From positions 3,681,001 through 3,745,000 of the forward strand of contig NZ_JACHMN010000002.1 of the NCBI RefSeq assembly GCF_014204945.1: a stretch of 64,000 nt of DNA, read 5' to 3'. The notes beneath the pieces were generated by a model. That model ran no database searches and was not told where the DNA came from. It saw nothing but the letters and a program-made list of their open reading frames with translations. The DNA comes from Allocatelliglobosispora scoriae (GTDB lineage Bacteria; Actinomycetota; Actinomycetes; Mycobacteriales; Micromonosporaceae). A program made the position numbers and the translations under genes. Of the stretch, positions 27,801 through 36,906 are shown one piece after another; the stretch's first letter is position 1, and every line of letters begins with the position of its first letter.

Positions 27801-28910
27801 ATCGCGTACACCATCTGGGACCGGGCGGTCGGCTCGACGCCGGCCAACGACTTCTCGGTCGGGCTCAACCCCGGCTCGGGCAGCGTGCAGCCGGGTTCCT
27901 CGGTGACCTCGACGGTCAGCACGGCCACGACGAGCGGTTCGGCGCAGACGGTCAGCCTCTCCGCGTCGGGTGCTCCGTCGGGTGTGACGGTCTCGTTCAG
28001 CCCGTCGTCGGTGACCTCCGGCAACAGCTCCACGATGACCGTTGCAGCGTCGGCGAGCGCGGCCACGGGCACCTACACCATCACGGTGACGGGCTCGGGC
28101 AGCGTGACCCGGACGGCGACCTACTCGCTCACGATCGGCACCGCTCCGGCGAACGACTTCTCCATCGCGGCGAACCCGTCGTCGGGCAGCGCCAACCGGG
28201 GTTCGTCGGTCACCACCACGGTCTCGACCGCGACGGTCAGCGGTTCGGCGCAGACGGTCAGCCTGTCCGCGTCGGGCGCTCCGTCGGGCGTGACGGTCTC
28301 CTTCAGCCCGTCGTCGGTGACCTCGGGCAACTCCTCGACCGCGACGATCTCGGTCGGGGCGTCCACGGCGCTCGGCACCTACACCATCACCATCACCGGC
28401 TCGGGTTCCGTGTCGCACAGCACCACCTACACGATCACCGTCACCGGGACCGGTGGCTGCACTCCGGCCCAGGTCGTCAGCAACGGCGGCTTCGAGTCGG
28501 GTGTCTCGCCGTGGACCGGCACCACCACGACGATCGGCGTGCACGCGGGCCAGCCCGCACACTCCGGCGTCGCGGTCTCCTACCTCGTCGGCTACGGCTA
28601 CGCCTCGACCGAGACGATCAACCAGAGCGTCACGATCCCGGCCGGCTGCACCAGCGCGGTGCTGACCTACTGGCTCCACATCGACACCGCTGAGTACGAA
28701 GCGGTGGCCTACGACACGTTCCGGGTCCGGGTCAACGGCACCACGCTGACGACCCTCTCCAACGTGAACGCGGCCGCCGGCTACACGCAGCGCACGGTCA
28801 ACCTCGGCGCGTACGCCGGTCAGACGGTCACGCTGACCTTCACCGCGACCGAGGACACCAACCTGCAGACGAGCTTCGTCGTCGACGACGTGACTCTTCA
28901 GGTGAGCTGA
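24810..28910 (+). CDS. Secreted fusion of M4 metalloprotease and M28 aminopeptidase with Ig-like repeats
   Basis: 1366 residues. A signal peptide ([18 protein letters not shown]) leads into an FTP-like propeptide (to about 190). A thermolysin-type M4 domain follows with H330EYGH334 and [13 protein letters not shown], holding the zinc ligands and catalytic Glu. Two Ig-like repeats (about 525-727) share [19 protein letters not shown]. An M28 domain (about 730-1008) has MFGAHLDSV (His815), [11 protein letters not shown] and [15 protein letters not shown], the metal ligands and catalytic acid. Two more Ig repeats (about 1013-1210) and a C-terminal beta-sandwich (NGGFESG...DDVTLQ) follow. One exported chain thus combines endo- and aminopeptidase. 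The start has CAGGAG upstream. Confidence 0.92.
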   Translation: MIRRTVTAGLSLAVIAGMTVVLAAQATSAAPPKATPVPNPLALALNAADRAAASGLDALAKGPNEQYDRHMVTPWVNGLYSIAYQRTYRGLPVVGGDAAVLADGQGAVRAIAAATSAKISIGTLPSVTAATAEQASRARLPKVDSVESRRLVVHVKDDTPRLAWETVLVGRTATAPSHLHVFVDARSGAVLAQRDDVVAGTGTGKWNGPNPLTIATTQSGSTYSLRDPAHSTLSCGDYANSTVFSGSDDVWGNGVGTSKETGCVDVMYAAQKQWDMLVNWLGRNGHNGNGGSWPTLVGLGEVNAYWDGSRITIGRNQASEWISAMDVVGHEYGHGIDQNTPGGTSQEAGLGEGTGDIFGALTEAYANQSSAYDPPDFTVGEEINLTGNGPIRNMYNPSLVGGDPNCYSSSIPGTEVHAAAGPLNHWFYLLSEGNAPGGGKPSSPICSGGPSSVTGVGIQTAGKIFYGGMLLKTSGMTYKKYRIATLTAAKNLDSTCNLYNRTKDAWNAITLPAQSGEPTCTAQSSDFTIATSPTSGTVQPGNSVTSTVSTTTIGTAQTVNLSASGAPSGVTVSFSPSSVTSGNSSTMTVAASAGAAAGTYTITVTGTGSVTHTAQYTLTVGTVSQNDFSIGLNPGSGNVAPGASTTSTVNTATTSGSAQTVSLSASGAPSGVTVSFSPSSVTSGNSSTMTVAAAASTTAGTYTITVTGSGSVSRTAQYTLTVGTVSGGVPDINVANVQAHLTQLQTIATNNGGNRRSTTNGYLQSVAYVKGKLQTAGYTVTEQPCTSGCTAGAGPNLIAEWPQGNADNVYMFGAHLDSVSAGPGMNDNGSGSAALLENALVLAATNPTMTNRIRFGWWTDEEQGLNGSEFYANSLSSANRAKIKAYYNFDMIASKNGGYFINNVNSTASAPMKAYWTSLGLAPEENVEGQGRSDDASFQAVGIPTSGYAMGASATKTSAQATKWGGTAGAAYDSCYHSSCDTTTNINATGLNRAADGIAYTIWDRAVGSTPANDFSVGLNPGSGSVQPGSSVTSTVSTATTSGSAQTVSLSASGAPSGVTVSFSPSSVTSGNSSTMTVAASASAATGTYTITVTGSGSVTRTATYSLTIGTAPANDFSIAANPSSGSANRGSSVTTTVSTATVSGSAQTVSLSASGAPSGVTVSFSPSSVTSGNSSTATISVGASTALGTYTITITGSGSVSHSTTYTITVTGTGGCTPAQVVSNGGFESGVSPWTGTTTTIGVHAGQPAHSGVAVSYLVGYGYASTETINQSVTIPAGCTSAVLTYWLHIDTAEYEAVAYDTFRVRVNGTTLTTLSNVNAAAGYTQRTVNLGAYAGQTVTLTFTATEDTNLQTSFVVDDVTLQVS

Positions 28911-28946
28911 TCCGGCCGGGGGTGCCAGGCCCCTGACCGATCAGAT

Positions 28947-28978
28947 GCGGGCCGTCCCCACCACAGGGGGCGGCCCGC
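28947..28978. terminator. Terminator after the M4-M28 protease
   Basis: A 13-bp stem (28947-28959 with 28966-28978, one G-U pair) around a 6-nt loop lies 36 bp after the protease stop. It is GC-rich without a clear T tract, as is usual in actinobacteria. Confidence 0.65.
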
Positions 28979-29010
28979 AGTCGTCCACCGAGCTGAGCGC
29001 GGGCTTCCCA

Positions 29011-29046
29011 TAGGACCAACTCTTGAAGAGTTGCGGCGATCTTGGG
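29011..29046. repeat. Dispersed palindromic repeat, copy 3
   Basis: This single copy reads TAGGACC, AACTCTTGAAGAGTT, then GCGGCGATCTTGGG. It lies between the protease terminator and the convergent fhuF-like gene and has the same orientation relative to the downstream minus-strand gene as the right arms at 59305 and 62937. Confidence 0.75.
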
Positions 29047-29076
29047 CACGCAGCGAGCAGTGGCCGGGAGCGGGAG

Positions 29077-29916
29077 CTAGCGGATGCAGCAGCCGGAGCA
29101 GACCTTGGGCTGGTCGAGGGTGAACGCGAGGCAGCAGGTCTTGCGTCGCACGGCGAGCCCGTCGGCCTCGGCGGAGACCTCGACCAGGTCGTCCAGGTCG
29201 AGCGCGGTGAGCAGCCTCGCCAGGGACTCCTGGGTGCCGCAGGGCAGGCCGACCTCGGCCCGGATCATGCCGTAGGAGATGCCTGACGCGACCGAGCCCA
29301 GCAGGGTCCGGCGGCCGATCCGCACCCGCTCGCGGATGCCGTCGAGCAGCGGGTCGAGGTGCTGGTCGAGCAGCGTCTCCCGGACGATCCGCAGCAGCGC
29401 CTCCTCGTCGGGGGCGATGATCACCTTTGCGCCGTCGGCCCAGACCGGGGCCACCATGGCGAACGGGTCGTCGGGGAGCACCGCCCAGTCGGGGGCGGCA
29501 CCGGCGAAGCGCATCTCGCCGCCGCTGAGCCGCACCAGCGTCTGCCCGGCGGTGAGCAGGGGAACCCGGCGGGCCGAGGCCCAGCCGAGCACGATCGGCA
29601 GCGACGCCCAGTAGCTGTAGCTCTTCCAGGCCAGCGCTGCGGCGGCGTGAGGCGCGGCCGACCAGCGGTGCGCGGCGACGTCGAGGAGCGCGGTGAGCGA
29701 GTCGCCGCTGACGAGTGTCGCCGCGGGCGTCCAGTCGGTGCGGTCGGCGGCGAAGAAAGGCGTCGCGAGCCCGGCGGTCGATGCCTCACCGGCGTGCGAA
29801 CGCATCGCGGAGAGGGCTGCCTCGATCGGCTCCCAGGCGAAGTTGTGCAGTTCGGGCACAGTGCAGCTCAGGGTACGGGCCGGTGCTCGCGTCGCCGCGA
29901 ACGCAGGAGCCGTCAT
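29077..29916 (-). CDS. FhuF-like ferric-siderophore reductase (2Fe-2S)
   Basis: 279 residues from the ATG of MTAPAFAATRAP. The C-terminus has the cysteine pattern RKTCCLAFTLDQPKVCSGCC, matching the C-C-x(10-12)-C-x2-C cluster motif of FhuF-type ferric reductases. The central part (ALAWKSYSYWASLPIVLGWA) resembles the same family. Members release iron from imported siderophores in the cytoplasm. An IdeR-like iron box 60 bp upstream of the start supports iron regulation. The longest frame extends to 30096, but it runs through that operator and is not credible. Confidence 0.88.
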   Translation of the reverse strand: MTAPAFAATRAPARTLSCTVPELHNFAWEPIEAALSAMRSHAGEASTAGLATPFFAADRTDWTPAATLVSGDSLTALLDVAAHRWSAAPHAAAALAWKSYSYWASLPIVLGWASARRVPLLTAGQTLVRLSGGEMRFAGAAPDWAVLPDDPFAMVAPVWADGAKVIIAPDEEALLRIVRETLLDQHLDPLLDGIRERVRIGRRTLLGSVASGISYGMIRAEVGLPCGTQESLARLLTALDLDDLVEVSAEADGLAVRRKTCCLAFTLDQPKVCSGCCIR

Positions 29917-29975
29917 CCCCGCACACCTTCTTCCAGGAGTAACTGAAGCCTTGGAGCACCGCCAGCCTAGCTGAC

Positions 29976-29994
29976 TAAGGTTAGCCTTACCACT
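29976..29994 (-). promoter_or_regulatory. IdeR/DmdR-type iron box
   Basis: TAAGGTTAGCCTTACCACT matches the IdeR/DmdR consensus (TTAGGTTAGCCTAACCTAA) at about 14 of 19 positions, with the central AGGTTAGCCT intact. It sits 60 bp upstream of the fhuF-like ATG, so iron-loaded repressor would block the gene. The opposite gene starts 168 bp away and is less likely to be controlled. Confidence 0.75.
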
Positions 29995-30161
29995 CCGCCT
30001 AACGGTTACACGCCGAGTGTCCCCGGAAATCCGACTCATGTCCCGCTGTTCTTGATGATCGGTTCCAAAAACTGTCAATGCATTTGTCGGGTACAAAACA
30101 CTACGTTTTATAGGGAGTGGAAGAGCCGGAAACTGGACTATCTGTTCGCGGAGGTGAACGC

Positions 30162-31754
30162 ATGACCACGTCCGGCGTGGAGCGGTCGGCAGAAGCGTTC
30201 GCTACCGAGTTGGCCCGATGGCGGGTCGAGAGAGGCATGTCGAAGAAGCAGCTCGCGGGGCTGATGGGTTTCGACCCGTCCTACGTGAGTCACGTGGAGG
30301 GGCGGCGCCACCGACCCACCGAGGACTTCGCCCGGCGTGCCGACATGGTGCTCGGCGCCGACGGGGCGATCTGGCAGCGCTTCCAGGACTTCGACGAGGC
30401 ACGGCACGGCCGCACCCTGACCACCCTGGTGACCCGGGATGCCCAGGTGCCACAGCAGTGGCTCCCGCCGGGCACGGGCCTCGTGGTGGAGCAGGAGGAG
30501 GCCTCCCTGGCCTATCTCGACGGCGGCTATGCCACGACGGTGCGGCGCTCGCTCTACAACGCGGGGCGCGAGCCGGTGAGCAGATATCTCATCCGGGTCG
30601 CGGTCGACCGCTACCCGGGTGACCCGAGCCGGTCCAACCAGCATCACCGCGACCACCCGCTCACCATCGCCGAGCTCGACATCCAGGCCTCCTGCGGTGA
30701 CACGGGAGTGGCCGAGTCGATGCGCTGGCGGGTCAAGCAGGACCGCGACGCCTTCAAGGAGGTCTGGCTCCTCTTCGAGAACGAGGACGGCCGCTTCCCG
30801 CTCTACCCGGGTGAGCGCACGATGATCACCTATTCCTACCGGGTCGGCGAGGACAAGTGGGGCAACTGGTTCCAGCGTGCGGTCCGGCTGCCCACCCGCC
30901 GGATGACGGTCCGCATCGACCTGCCCGCCGCGCTGGATCCGCAGGTGTGGGGCATCGAGACCTCCATGTCGGCGGAGGAGGCTCCGCTGCGTACCCCCAT
31001 TGAGAAGGAGTCGGAGGGTGACCGGTCGGTCTTCACCTGGACCACCGACAACCCGACCCTCAACGCCCGCTTCCGGCTGCAGTGGCGCTTCCGGGCGGTG
31101 CCGTCGGCACCGCCCGCGATCGGCGGGAACACCCAGGTGACTCCGGGTGCGCGGATGGCAGCCGTCGGCGTACGCCAATGGCCCCTCCCCGAGACCGGCG
31201 ACGCGCCCCTCACCGCCGGCGCTGCCCGGCAGGACCGGCTGGGCGGCGCGGAGCTGCGCGGCAGTGCCCGACGGCTCGCCCTGCCCGACGAGGAGGTTCT
31301 CGCCCGGGCGACGGTGGGCAGGCTGCAGGAGGCCCTGGGCCACATCTCGCGGCTGCACGACTTCGGCAAGGGCCTCGGGCTCGCCGCGGTGCAGATCGGT
31401 GTCGACGCGGCGATCGCCGTCGTGCTGCCACCGGGGTCGGGGGAGCCGTTCGTGCTGCTCAACCCTCGGATCGTCGGCGTCTCGACCGAGATCGACGAGC
31501 AGATCGAGGGATGCCTGTCCTTCTTCGACCTGCGCGGTCTCGTGCCGCGCCCGCTGCGGATCGAGGTGGAGCACCAGCGCTTCGACGGCGGCCGGGTGGT
31601 GAGCACCTTCGAGCGCGGCCTCGCGCGCCTCGTCGAGCACGAGGTCGACCACCTCGACGGGCGCCTCTACCTGGACCGGATGCCGCAGGACGCGGAGCTG
31701 ATCCCGTTGGAGCGCCACCACTCGTCCGGCCAGCCCTGGCAGTACCAGGCATAG
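30162..31754 (+). CDS. HTH (XRE) - middle domain - peptide deformylase fusion
   Basis: 530 residues. Residues about 15-65 are an XRE helix-turn-helix (GMSKKQLAGLMGFDPSYVSHVEG). Residues about 85-320 form a beta-rich unnamed domain (VRRSLYNAG, YLIRVAVDRYPGD, SYRVGEDKWGNWF). Residues about 375-515 are a complete peptide deformylase: motif 1 GLGLAAVQIG, motif 2 EGCLS and motif 3 HEVDH, giving the Gln, Cys, two His and Glu of the active site. Stand-alone deformylases remove N-formyl groups from nascent proteins; this one is tied to a DNA-binding domain. GGAGGTG lies 5 nt before the ATG. The regulatory role is inferred. Confidence 0.9.
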   Translation: MTTSGVERSAEAFATELARWRVERGMSKKQLAGLMGFDPSYVSHVEGRRHRPTEDFARRADMVLGADGAIWQRFQDFDEARHGRTLTTLVTRDAQVPQQWLPPGTGLVVEQEEASLAYLDGGYATTVRRSLYNAGREPVSRYLIRVAVDRYPGDPSRSNQHHRDHPLTIAELDIQASCGDTGVAESMRWRVKQDRDAFKEVWLLFENEDGRFPLYPGERTMITYSYRVGEDKWGNWFQRAVRLPTRRMTVRIDLPAALDPQVWGIETSMSAEEAPLRTPIEKESEGDRSVFTWTTDNPTLNARFRLQWRFRAVPSAPPAIGGNTQVTPGARMAAVGVRQWPLPETGDAPLTAGAARQDRLGGAELRGSARRLALPDEEVLARATVGRLQEALGHISRLHDFGKGLGLAAVQIGVDAAIAVVLPPGSGEPFVLLNPRIVGVSTEIDEQIEGCLSFFDLRGLVPRPLRIEVEHQRFDGGRVVSTFERGLARLVEHEVDHLDGRLYLDRMPQDAELIPLERHHSSGQPWQYQA

Positions 31755-31755
31755 A

Positions 31756-31786
31756 GAAGGGGCGCCGCGGACCGCGGCGCCCCTTC
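31756..31786. terminator. Bidirectional terminator
   Basis: A 13-bp perfect stem (GAAGGGGCGCCGC / GCGGCGCCCCTTC) with a 5-nt loop lies directly after the deformylase-fusion stop. It lies 14 bp before the end of the convergent subtilase gene. Confidence 0.8.
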
Positions 31787-31800
31787 CTTACCGGTGCTTC

Positions 31801-34770
31801 TTAGCTGTTCACCGTGACGATCGTGCTGCCCACGACCGACGTCCCGTCGCCGTAGCTGAGCGTCCCCAGGTAGCGGGTGCCGGGGGTGAGTCCGGTCCAC
31901 GCCACGGTGAGGGTGACCGTGCCGTTGACCGTGATCGGAGCGCTGGCCGGAGTGGCGGTGAAGTTGCCCGCCGCCGTGCCGTCGAGCACGAACGAGTGTC
32001 CCTTGATCGTCGTCGGCGCGGCTGCGTCGAAGAGCGAGTAGTAGATGTCGTAGCTGCCCGGGCCCAGGGTCACGATCTCCTGAGCGGTCCCCCCGGCGCT
32101 CTGGCCGGCCGTCGTCGCAGTGCCCGCCAGGTAGGTGAACACGTCGATGTCGGTGCCGCCCATGTAGTCGGCGTCATAGGTGCCGACCCGGCCGAGACCG
32201 CCGGCCGGAACCGTGATCGTCACCTTCGCGGTGCGGCTGCTGGCAGCCGGTGCGTTGGTGTTGAAGTCCGGTCCGTCCGGGTCGAGCACGCCACCGGTGA
32301 TCGTCGCCGGCACGAGGCCCGCGACGGTGGTGGTGAGGGTGCCGGCGAAGCCGCCCTTGACCTTGACGGTGGTGCCGGAACCGCTCGTGACCAGCTCGGT
32401 CGGTGCGGCCAGCGGAACCGGCCGGACCGCGATCGGGCTGCGGACCGAGTGCGTGCCCAGGGCCGTCTGGTTCCAGGTGAGCGAACCGAACGCCCAGGCG
32501 TGCTGAGCGGCGGTGGTACGCGTGATCTCCACCGTGAACGCCTGCGACTGCAGCGGCAGCAGCACCAGCGTCGACGGGGTCACCTTGACGGTGAAGCCCG
32601 GCGGCGCCACCGCGGTGGCCTTGTAGATCGCGGGCAGGAGCGTCACGTTGGTGACGGTCCGCTTGATCTTCTGCGAGCCTGTGAGGTCCCCGACGGCGAT
32701 CGACGGGTAGTTCAGGTCGCTCGGGTCGATCACGGGCACCGAGGCGCAGCCCGAGGCCGGGATCTGGCCGATGGCGCAGGCGTACGCGTCCCAGTCCTTC
32801 GGACCGGAGGTGTAGACGAGGCCCGGGTCGAACGAGGCGGCCGGGCTGATGTGTCCGGCGCCGTAGTTCAGCGGGTTCGCCACTGTCGGCGGCCGCTGGA
32901 TCGGGGCGCCCTGGTTGTCGGTCTGGTACGCGGTGGTCATGATCGCCGACTTGACGATCATCGGCGTCCACAGCGGGTGCTTGCTCATGAGGAGCGCCGC
33001 GATACCGGAGACGTGCGGTGCCGACATCGACGTACCGGAGAGCGCGTCGAAGTTGTTGCCGCCCTCGGCGGGCGACACGGCGGCGATGATGTCGACGCCG
33101 GGCGCGGTGATGTCCGGCTTGAGCAGGTCACCGCCACCGGCGACGGCCGGGCCGTAGGACGAGAAGCCCGCCATCGTCGGGGCGACGACCGGGGTCGGGT
33201 CCGTGATGGAGAAGCTCGCCGTCGCCGAGGCACCGGCGCCGGCCGCGTAGGCCTTGATCGCGTTGCCCTCGACGGGTCCGAGGTGGACGGTCGGTACGGC
33301 GTGGAAGTCACCGTTGAGCGACTGCACCGCCGGGTTCACCAGAATCGTGCCGACACCACCGGCGGCCCCGACGACGGCACTCTTCTCCACGCGGGCGTTG
33401 ACGCCACGCGTACAAATGACGATCTTGCCTGCGGCGAGCGCGGGATCGATCGAGCCGGGCATGCAGAGCCGGGCATTCGCCGCGGTCTGGCCGGCGGCCG
33501 GGATGAACTCGGAGTCGACGAGCCCGGTCGAGGCGACCGCGCCCGGCACGACGCCGACGCCGGTGTAGCTGGAGCCGTTGCCCAGCGTGACCGTCTTCTG
33601 GTTGCCCCGGTCGTGCGTGCTCGCCGCCACCGTCATGGTCCACGGCGCGTTGTGCGCGACCGTCGACGGACCGTTGTCGCCGTTGTTGCCGGCGGAGGTG
33701 GAGACGAAGACACCGGCGGCCGCGGCGTTGCGGAACGCCGCCTCGTCCGGTCCGACGATGTCGTCGGTCGAGCCCGAGATCGAGTAGTTGATGACGTCGA
33801 CACCGTCGGCGACGGCGTCGTTGATGGCCTGCACGATGCCGGCGGTGGTGCCGCTGGCGCCCGTGCGGTCCTCCTTCTCCCACAGCACCTTGTAGACGGC
33901 GATGCGGGCAGCGGGCGCGATGCCGCTGACGGAGCCCACGGAGCCGCCGTTGATCGTTGCCGGGACATCGGTGTTGCCCGCCGAGGTCGAGGCGGTGTGC
34001 GTGCCGTGGTCGCTGAGGTCACGCGGGCCGACGAACTCGTCGTCGATCACCGAGTTGCCGTAGCCCGCGTAGTAGCGCGCGCCGATCAGCTTGTTGTTGC
34101 ACGCGATCGGGGACTCGGCGCCCGGGTCGCAGGTGCCGTGCCACTTCGCGTTGATGAGCCACTGGTCCCAGCGCGGGGTGGGCAGCGGTGCGAAGGCGGC
34201 GTTCTCCGGCCAGATACCCGAGTCGATGACGCCGACGATGATGCCGGCGCCCGCGTTGTCGGTGGAGCCGAACTTCTTCTTCCACACCCCGTTGTCCCCG
34301 GTCAGACCGAGGAACCTGGGCGTCGCGGTGGTGTCGACCGTGCGGATCTCGTTCTCCCAGACCTTCACCACACCGGAGGTCTTGGCGAGCTTGGCAGCCT
34401 GAGCATCGGTGAGCTCGGCCACGAAACCGTTGAGCACGGTCGAGAGGTCGCCACGCTTGCGGTCGGCCGCGCCGACCGAGCGCAGCACGTTGTCGTGCCG
34501 CGTCCGCAGCAGGCCCGTGTAGGCCTTCGCCGCGGCCGACGTGTTGTCGAACCGCTCGCCCTCGGCCGGTTTGGTGGCGGCGTAGCCCGCGACACCACCG
34601 GCGTAGGTGCCCGCCGGCTCGCCCGCGGTCTGTACGATGTAGATCTTGGTTGCCGCGGATCCCGATGGAGCCGCCTGTGCACTGCCGTTACCTGCGGCTA
34701 CGAACGCCGTGGATAGAGCGGCGAGTGCGAACATGGCCGACTTCTTGCCGGCCAGTCGCGAGATTCTCAC
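31801..34770 (-). CDS. Secreted S8 (subtilisin-family) serine protease
   Basis: 989 residues from a GTG with GGAGG 9 nt upstream. After a signal peptide (ending near GSAQA) comes an I9-like propeptide (KIYIVQTAGEPAG, FVAELTDAQAAKL). The catalytic triad is Asp in GVIDSGIWPE (about 183), His in DHGTHTASTSA (about 255) and Ser in SGTSMSAPH (about 582). A PA insert (about 430-530) lies between His and Ser. The C-terminal 350 residues are Fn3-like and Ig-like beta domains. The layout matches plant/actinobacterial PA-subtilases. It is an extracellular endopeptidase. Confidence 0.94.
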   Translation of the reverse strand: MRISRLAGKKSAMFALAALSTAFVAAGNGSAQAAPSGSAATKIYIVQTAGEPAGTYAGGVAGYAATKPAEGERFDNTSAAAKAYTGLLRTRHDNVLRSVGAADRKRGDLSTVLNGFVAELTDAQAAKLAKTSGVVKVWENEIRTVDTTATPRFLGLTGDNGVWKKKFGSTDNAGAGIIVGVIDSGIWPENAAFAPLPTPRWDQWLINAKWHGTCDPGAESPIACNNKLIGARYYAGYGNSVIDDEFVGPRDLSDHGTHTASTSAGNTDVPATINGGSVGSVSGIAPAARIAVYKVLWEKEDRTGASGTTAGIVQAINDAVADGVDVINYSISGSTDDIVGPDEAAFRNAAAAGVFVSTSAGNNGDNGPSTVAHNAPWTMTVAASTHDRGNQKTVTLGNGSSYTGVGVVPGAVASTGLVDSEFIPAAGQTAANARLCMPGSIDPALAAGKIVICTRGVNARVEKSAVVGAAGGVGTILVNPAVQSLNGDFHAVPTVHLGPVEGNAIKAYAAGAGASATASFSITDPTPVVAPTMAGFSSYGPAVAGGGDLLKPDITAPGVDIIAAVSPAEGGNNFDALSGTSMSAPHVSGIAALLMSKHPLWTPMIVKSAIMTTAYQTDNQGAPIQRPPTVANPLNYGAGHISPAASFDPGLVYTSGPKDWDAYACAIGQIPASGCASVPVIDPSDLNYPSIAVGDLTGSQKIKRTVTNVTLLPAIYKATAVAPPGFTVKVTPSTLVLLPLQSQAFTVEITRTTAAQHAWAFGSLTWNQTALGTHSVRSPIAVRPVPLAAPTELVTSGSGTTVKVKGGFAGTLTTTVAGLVPATITGGVLDPDGPDFNTNAPAASSRTAKVTITVPAGGLGRVGTYDADYMGGTDIDVFTYLAGTATTAGQSAGGTAQEIVTLGPGSYDIYYSLFDAAAPTTIKGHSFVLDGTAAGNFTATPASAPITVNGTVTLTVAWTGLTPGTRYLGTLSYGDGTSVVGSTIVTVNS

Positions 34771-34925
34771 GAGGGGTAACCTCCTGCCTCCAGTGGACGC
34801 GCTCCGTCGGGCATCCACGTTGGCATGAACGTATGTCGATCAACCTGGGTGACCCATCCGTCGGACGGCCAGATATCGGCGAATAGTTCGATGCCGGAGG
34901 CTCGGTGCTGCCGAATATCGCGGCA

Positions 34926-35684
34926 TTACCGGAGGAAGGGCAGCACATCCCGCAATATCGCGTAACCGACGAAAGCGACCACGTCGAGCAGGGTGTGCGC
35001 GACGATCAGCGGCCCGACCCGCCTCGTCCGCAGGAAGACGAGCGCGAAGATCACGCCCATGACGGCGTTGCCGACGAATGCACCGAACCCCTGGTAGAGG
35101 TGGTAGGAGCCGCGCAGCAGCGCGCTCGCCGCGATGACCGCGACCGGCGACCAGGCGAGCTGCCGCAGCCGGGTCATCAGGTAGCCGACGACGATGATCT
35201 CCTCCAGCAGCGCGTTCTCCAGCGCCGCGAGGATCAGCACCGGCACCGCCCACCAGACCTCGCCGAGCGCCGCCGGCACCACCGTCGCGTTGAGCCCCAG
35301 CTCGCGGGCGAGCAGGTAGAGCCCGAGGCCCGGCAGGCCGATCACCGCGGCGAGCGCGGCTCCACCACCGAGATCCAGCAGCGGCCGCCGCCGGTCCAGC
35401 CCCAGCACCAGTCGCGGCCGCCCCGGGTCGCGCCCCAGCAGGTGGTACGCCATCCCGACCGGCACGAGTGCGAAGAGGATCCCGAGCAATTGGAGAGAGA
35501 GGTCGAGCCACGGTCGACCGGGCGCCTGCGACGGGTTGAGCGTCGCCTGCTGGGAACTGAGCTCCTGGTCCTTGGTGAGCTTCGCGATGAGCGAGACGAC
35601 GGAGTAGACGGCCGACTGCCCCAGCGAGAGCCCGAGGACGAGCAGCACCTCATGCCGCCTGCGTACGGTGGTTTCCACCCGCAC
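34926..35684 (-). CDS. CPBP-family intramembrane protease-like protein
   Basis: 252 residues with about seven to eight hydrophobic helices. The Abi/CAAX-like motifs are present in part: LENALLEEIIVVGYL for motif 1 (E-E-x3-R in most members), LLRGSYHLYQG for motif 2 with the metal-binding His, and VAHTLLDVVAF for motif 3. The usual arginine of motif 1 is valine here, so activity is uncertain. Relatives are called CPBP or Rce1-like and can process peptides or act in bacteriocin self-immunity. It is divergent from the flavohaemoglobin gene. Confidence 0.82.
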   Translation of the reverse strand: MRVETTVRRRHEVLLVLGLSLGQSAVYSVVSLIAKLTKDQELSSQQATLNPSQAPGRPWLDLSLQLLGILFALVPVGMAYHLLGRDPGRPRLVLGLDRRRPLLDLGGGAALAAVIGLPGLGLYLLARELGLNATVVPAALGEVWWAVPVLILAALENALLEEIIVVGYLMTRLRQLAWSPVAVIAASALLRGSYHLYQGFGAFVGNAVMGVIFALVFLRTRRVGPLIVAHTLLDVVAFVGYAILRDVLPFLR

Positions 35685-35793
35685 ACTTTAGGCGTGTCAC
35701 CTTGCCGACGCGCACGCGCGAACGGAAGGTGATTCACGGGGAATCGCACATTGTGTGCGACTGACCGTCACTGTCTGTGGGCAAGGTCGTTAT

Positions 35794-36906
35794 GTGTCGG
35801 ATCTGCAACGGTTGTTGAAGGAGTCCTGGACTCTCGTCGAGGAGCAGCAGGACAAGCTCTCCGGCTACTTCTACGCGCGTATCTTCCTGAATCATCCACA
35901 TCTGCGGGAGCTCTTCCCGGTCACGATGGACGTTCAGCGTGCTCGGCTGCTCGGCGCGATCGTCACCGCGGTGCAGACCGTCGACGACCCGGACAGGTTC
36001 GACGAGTACCTGCGGGCGCTGGGCCGGGACCACCGGAAGTTCCACGTCACCCCGGACCAGTACGAGGTGATCGGCAGCGCGCTGATCGAGTCCCTGCGCG
36101 CCTTCGCCCGGGACGAGTGGACCCCCGAGTACGACCAGGCCTGGCGGGACGCCTACGACGTCATCGCCCGCAAGATGCTGGCCGGGGCCGAGGCGGACCC
36201 CAACCCGCCGTGGTGGCACGCCGAGGTGGTCCGGCACGAGCGGCGGTCCCGTGACATCGGAGTCATCACCGTCCGTCCGCTGGGCAGCCTGGAGTTCCGG
36301 CCGGGCCAGTACCTGAGCGTGGAGTGCCCGCAATACCACCCCCGGGTGTGGCGGACCTACTCGATCGCGAACGCCCCCCGCGAGGACGGCTCCTTCGACC
36401 TGCACGTCCGGGCTCTCGGCGCGGGCTGGGTCTCCGGCGCGCTGGTCCGGCGCAGCAAGGTCGGCGATCTGCTCCGGGTAGCCGCCCCGATGGGCTCGAT
36501 GACGCTCAACCGCCGCTCCGCGCACGACATCGTCATGGTGGCGGGCGGGACCGGACTGGCGCCGATCAAGTCGCTCATCGAGGAGCTCGCGACCTTCAAC
36601 CGCACTCGCTGGGTGCACGTCTTCATCGGCGCTCGCGACCGCGACGACCTCTACGACCTGCCGGCCCTGCAGCGGATGGCGGCTGCCTATCCGTGGCTGC
36701 AGCTCGTGCCGGTCTGCTCGGCCGATCCGGGCTGGGGCGGCGAAGAAGGGCTGATCAGTGAAGCGGTGACCCGGTTCGGACCGTGGCAGGAGCACGACTT
36801 CTACGTCTCGGGGTCGCCCCCGATGGTCCGCAGCACTCTGCGCAGCCTCACCGAGCTGCAGGTCTCCTCGATGCGCATCCGCTACGACGCCTTCAGCGAG
36901 CACTGA
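35794..36906 (+). CDS. Flavohaemoglobin-type protein (globin plus FAD/NAD reductase)
   Basis: 370 residues. The N-terminal globin (about 1-130) contains LKESWTLVEEQQDKLSGYFY and the proximal histidine region LGRDHRKFHVTPDQY. The reductase half has VWRTYSIANAP (FAD-binding R-x-Y-S) and the NAD-binding VMVAGGTGLAPIKSLIEEL, ending in DFYVSGSPPMVRST. Family members detoxify nitric oxide by dioxygenation using NAD(P)H. I chose the GTG of MSDLQRLL with an AAGG upstream; the longer frame from 35755 adds 13 residues. No NsrR-like box is evident. Confidence 0.92.
   Translation: MSDLQRLLKESWTLVEEQQDKLSGYFYARIFLNHPHLRELFPVTMDVQRARLLGAIVTAVQTVDDPDRFDEYLRALGRDHRKFHVTPDQYEVIGSALIESLRAFARDEWTPEYDQAWRDAYDVIARKMLAGAEADPNPPWWHAEVVRHERRSRDIGVITVRPLGSLEFRPGQYLSVECPQYHPRVWRTYSIANAPREDGSFDLHVRALGAGWVSGALVRRSKVGDLLRVAAPMGSMTLNRRSAHDIVMVAGGTGLAPIKSLIEELATFNRTRWVHVFIGARDRDDLYDLPALQRMAAAYPWLQLVPVCSADPGWGGEEGLISEAVTRFGPWQEHDFYVSGSPPMVRSTLRSLTELQVSSMRIRYDAFSEH

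Noticed and set aside
26386-28460. Near-identical repeat units resembling a CRISPR or satellite
   Set aside because: Units are about 300 bp, in frame, and encode Ig-like domains; no spacer or cas gene is present.
24837-28679. 1280-codon frame antisense to the M4-M28 protease
   Set aside because: It is Arg/Gly/Val-rich without domains, in the GC-skewed opposite frame of a clear gene, so it is a codon-bias shadow.
31996-34716. 906-codon frame antisense to the S8 protease
   Set aside because: It is Arg/Asp/Gly-rich with no motif; the opposite strand encodes a full catalytic triad.
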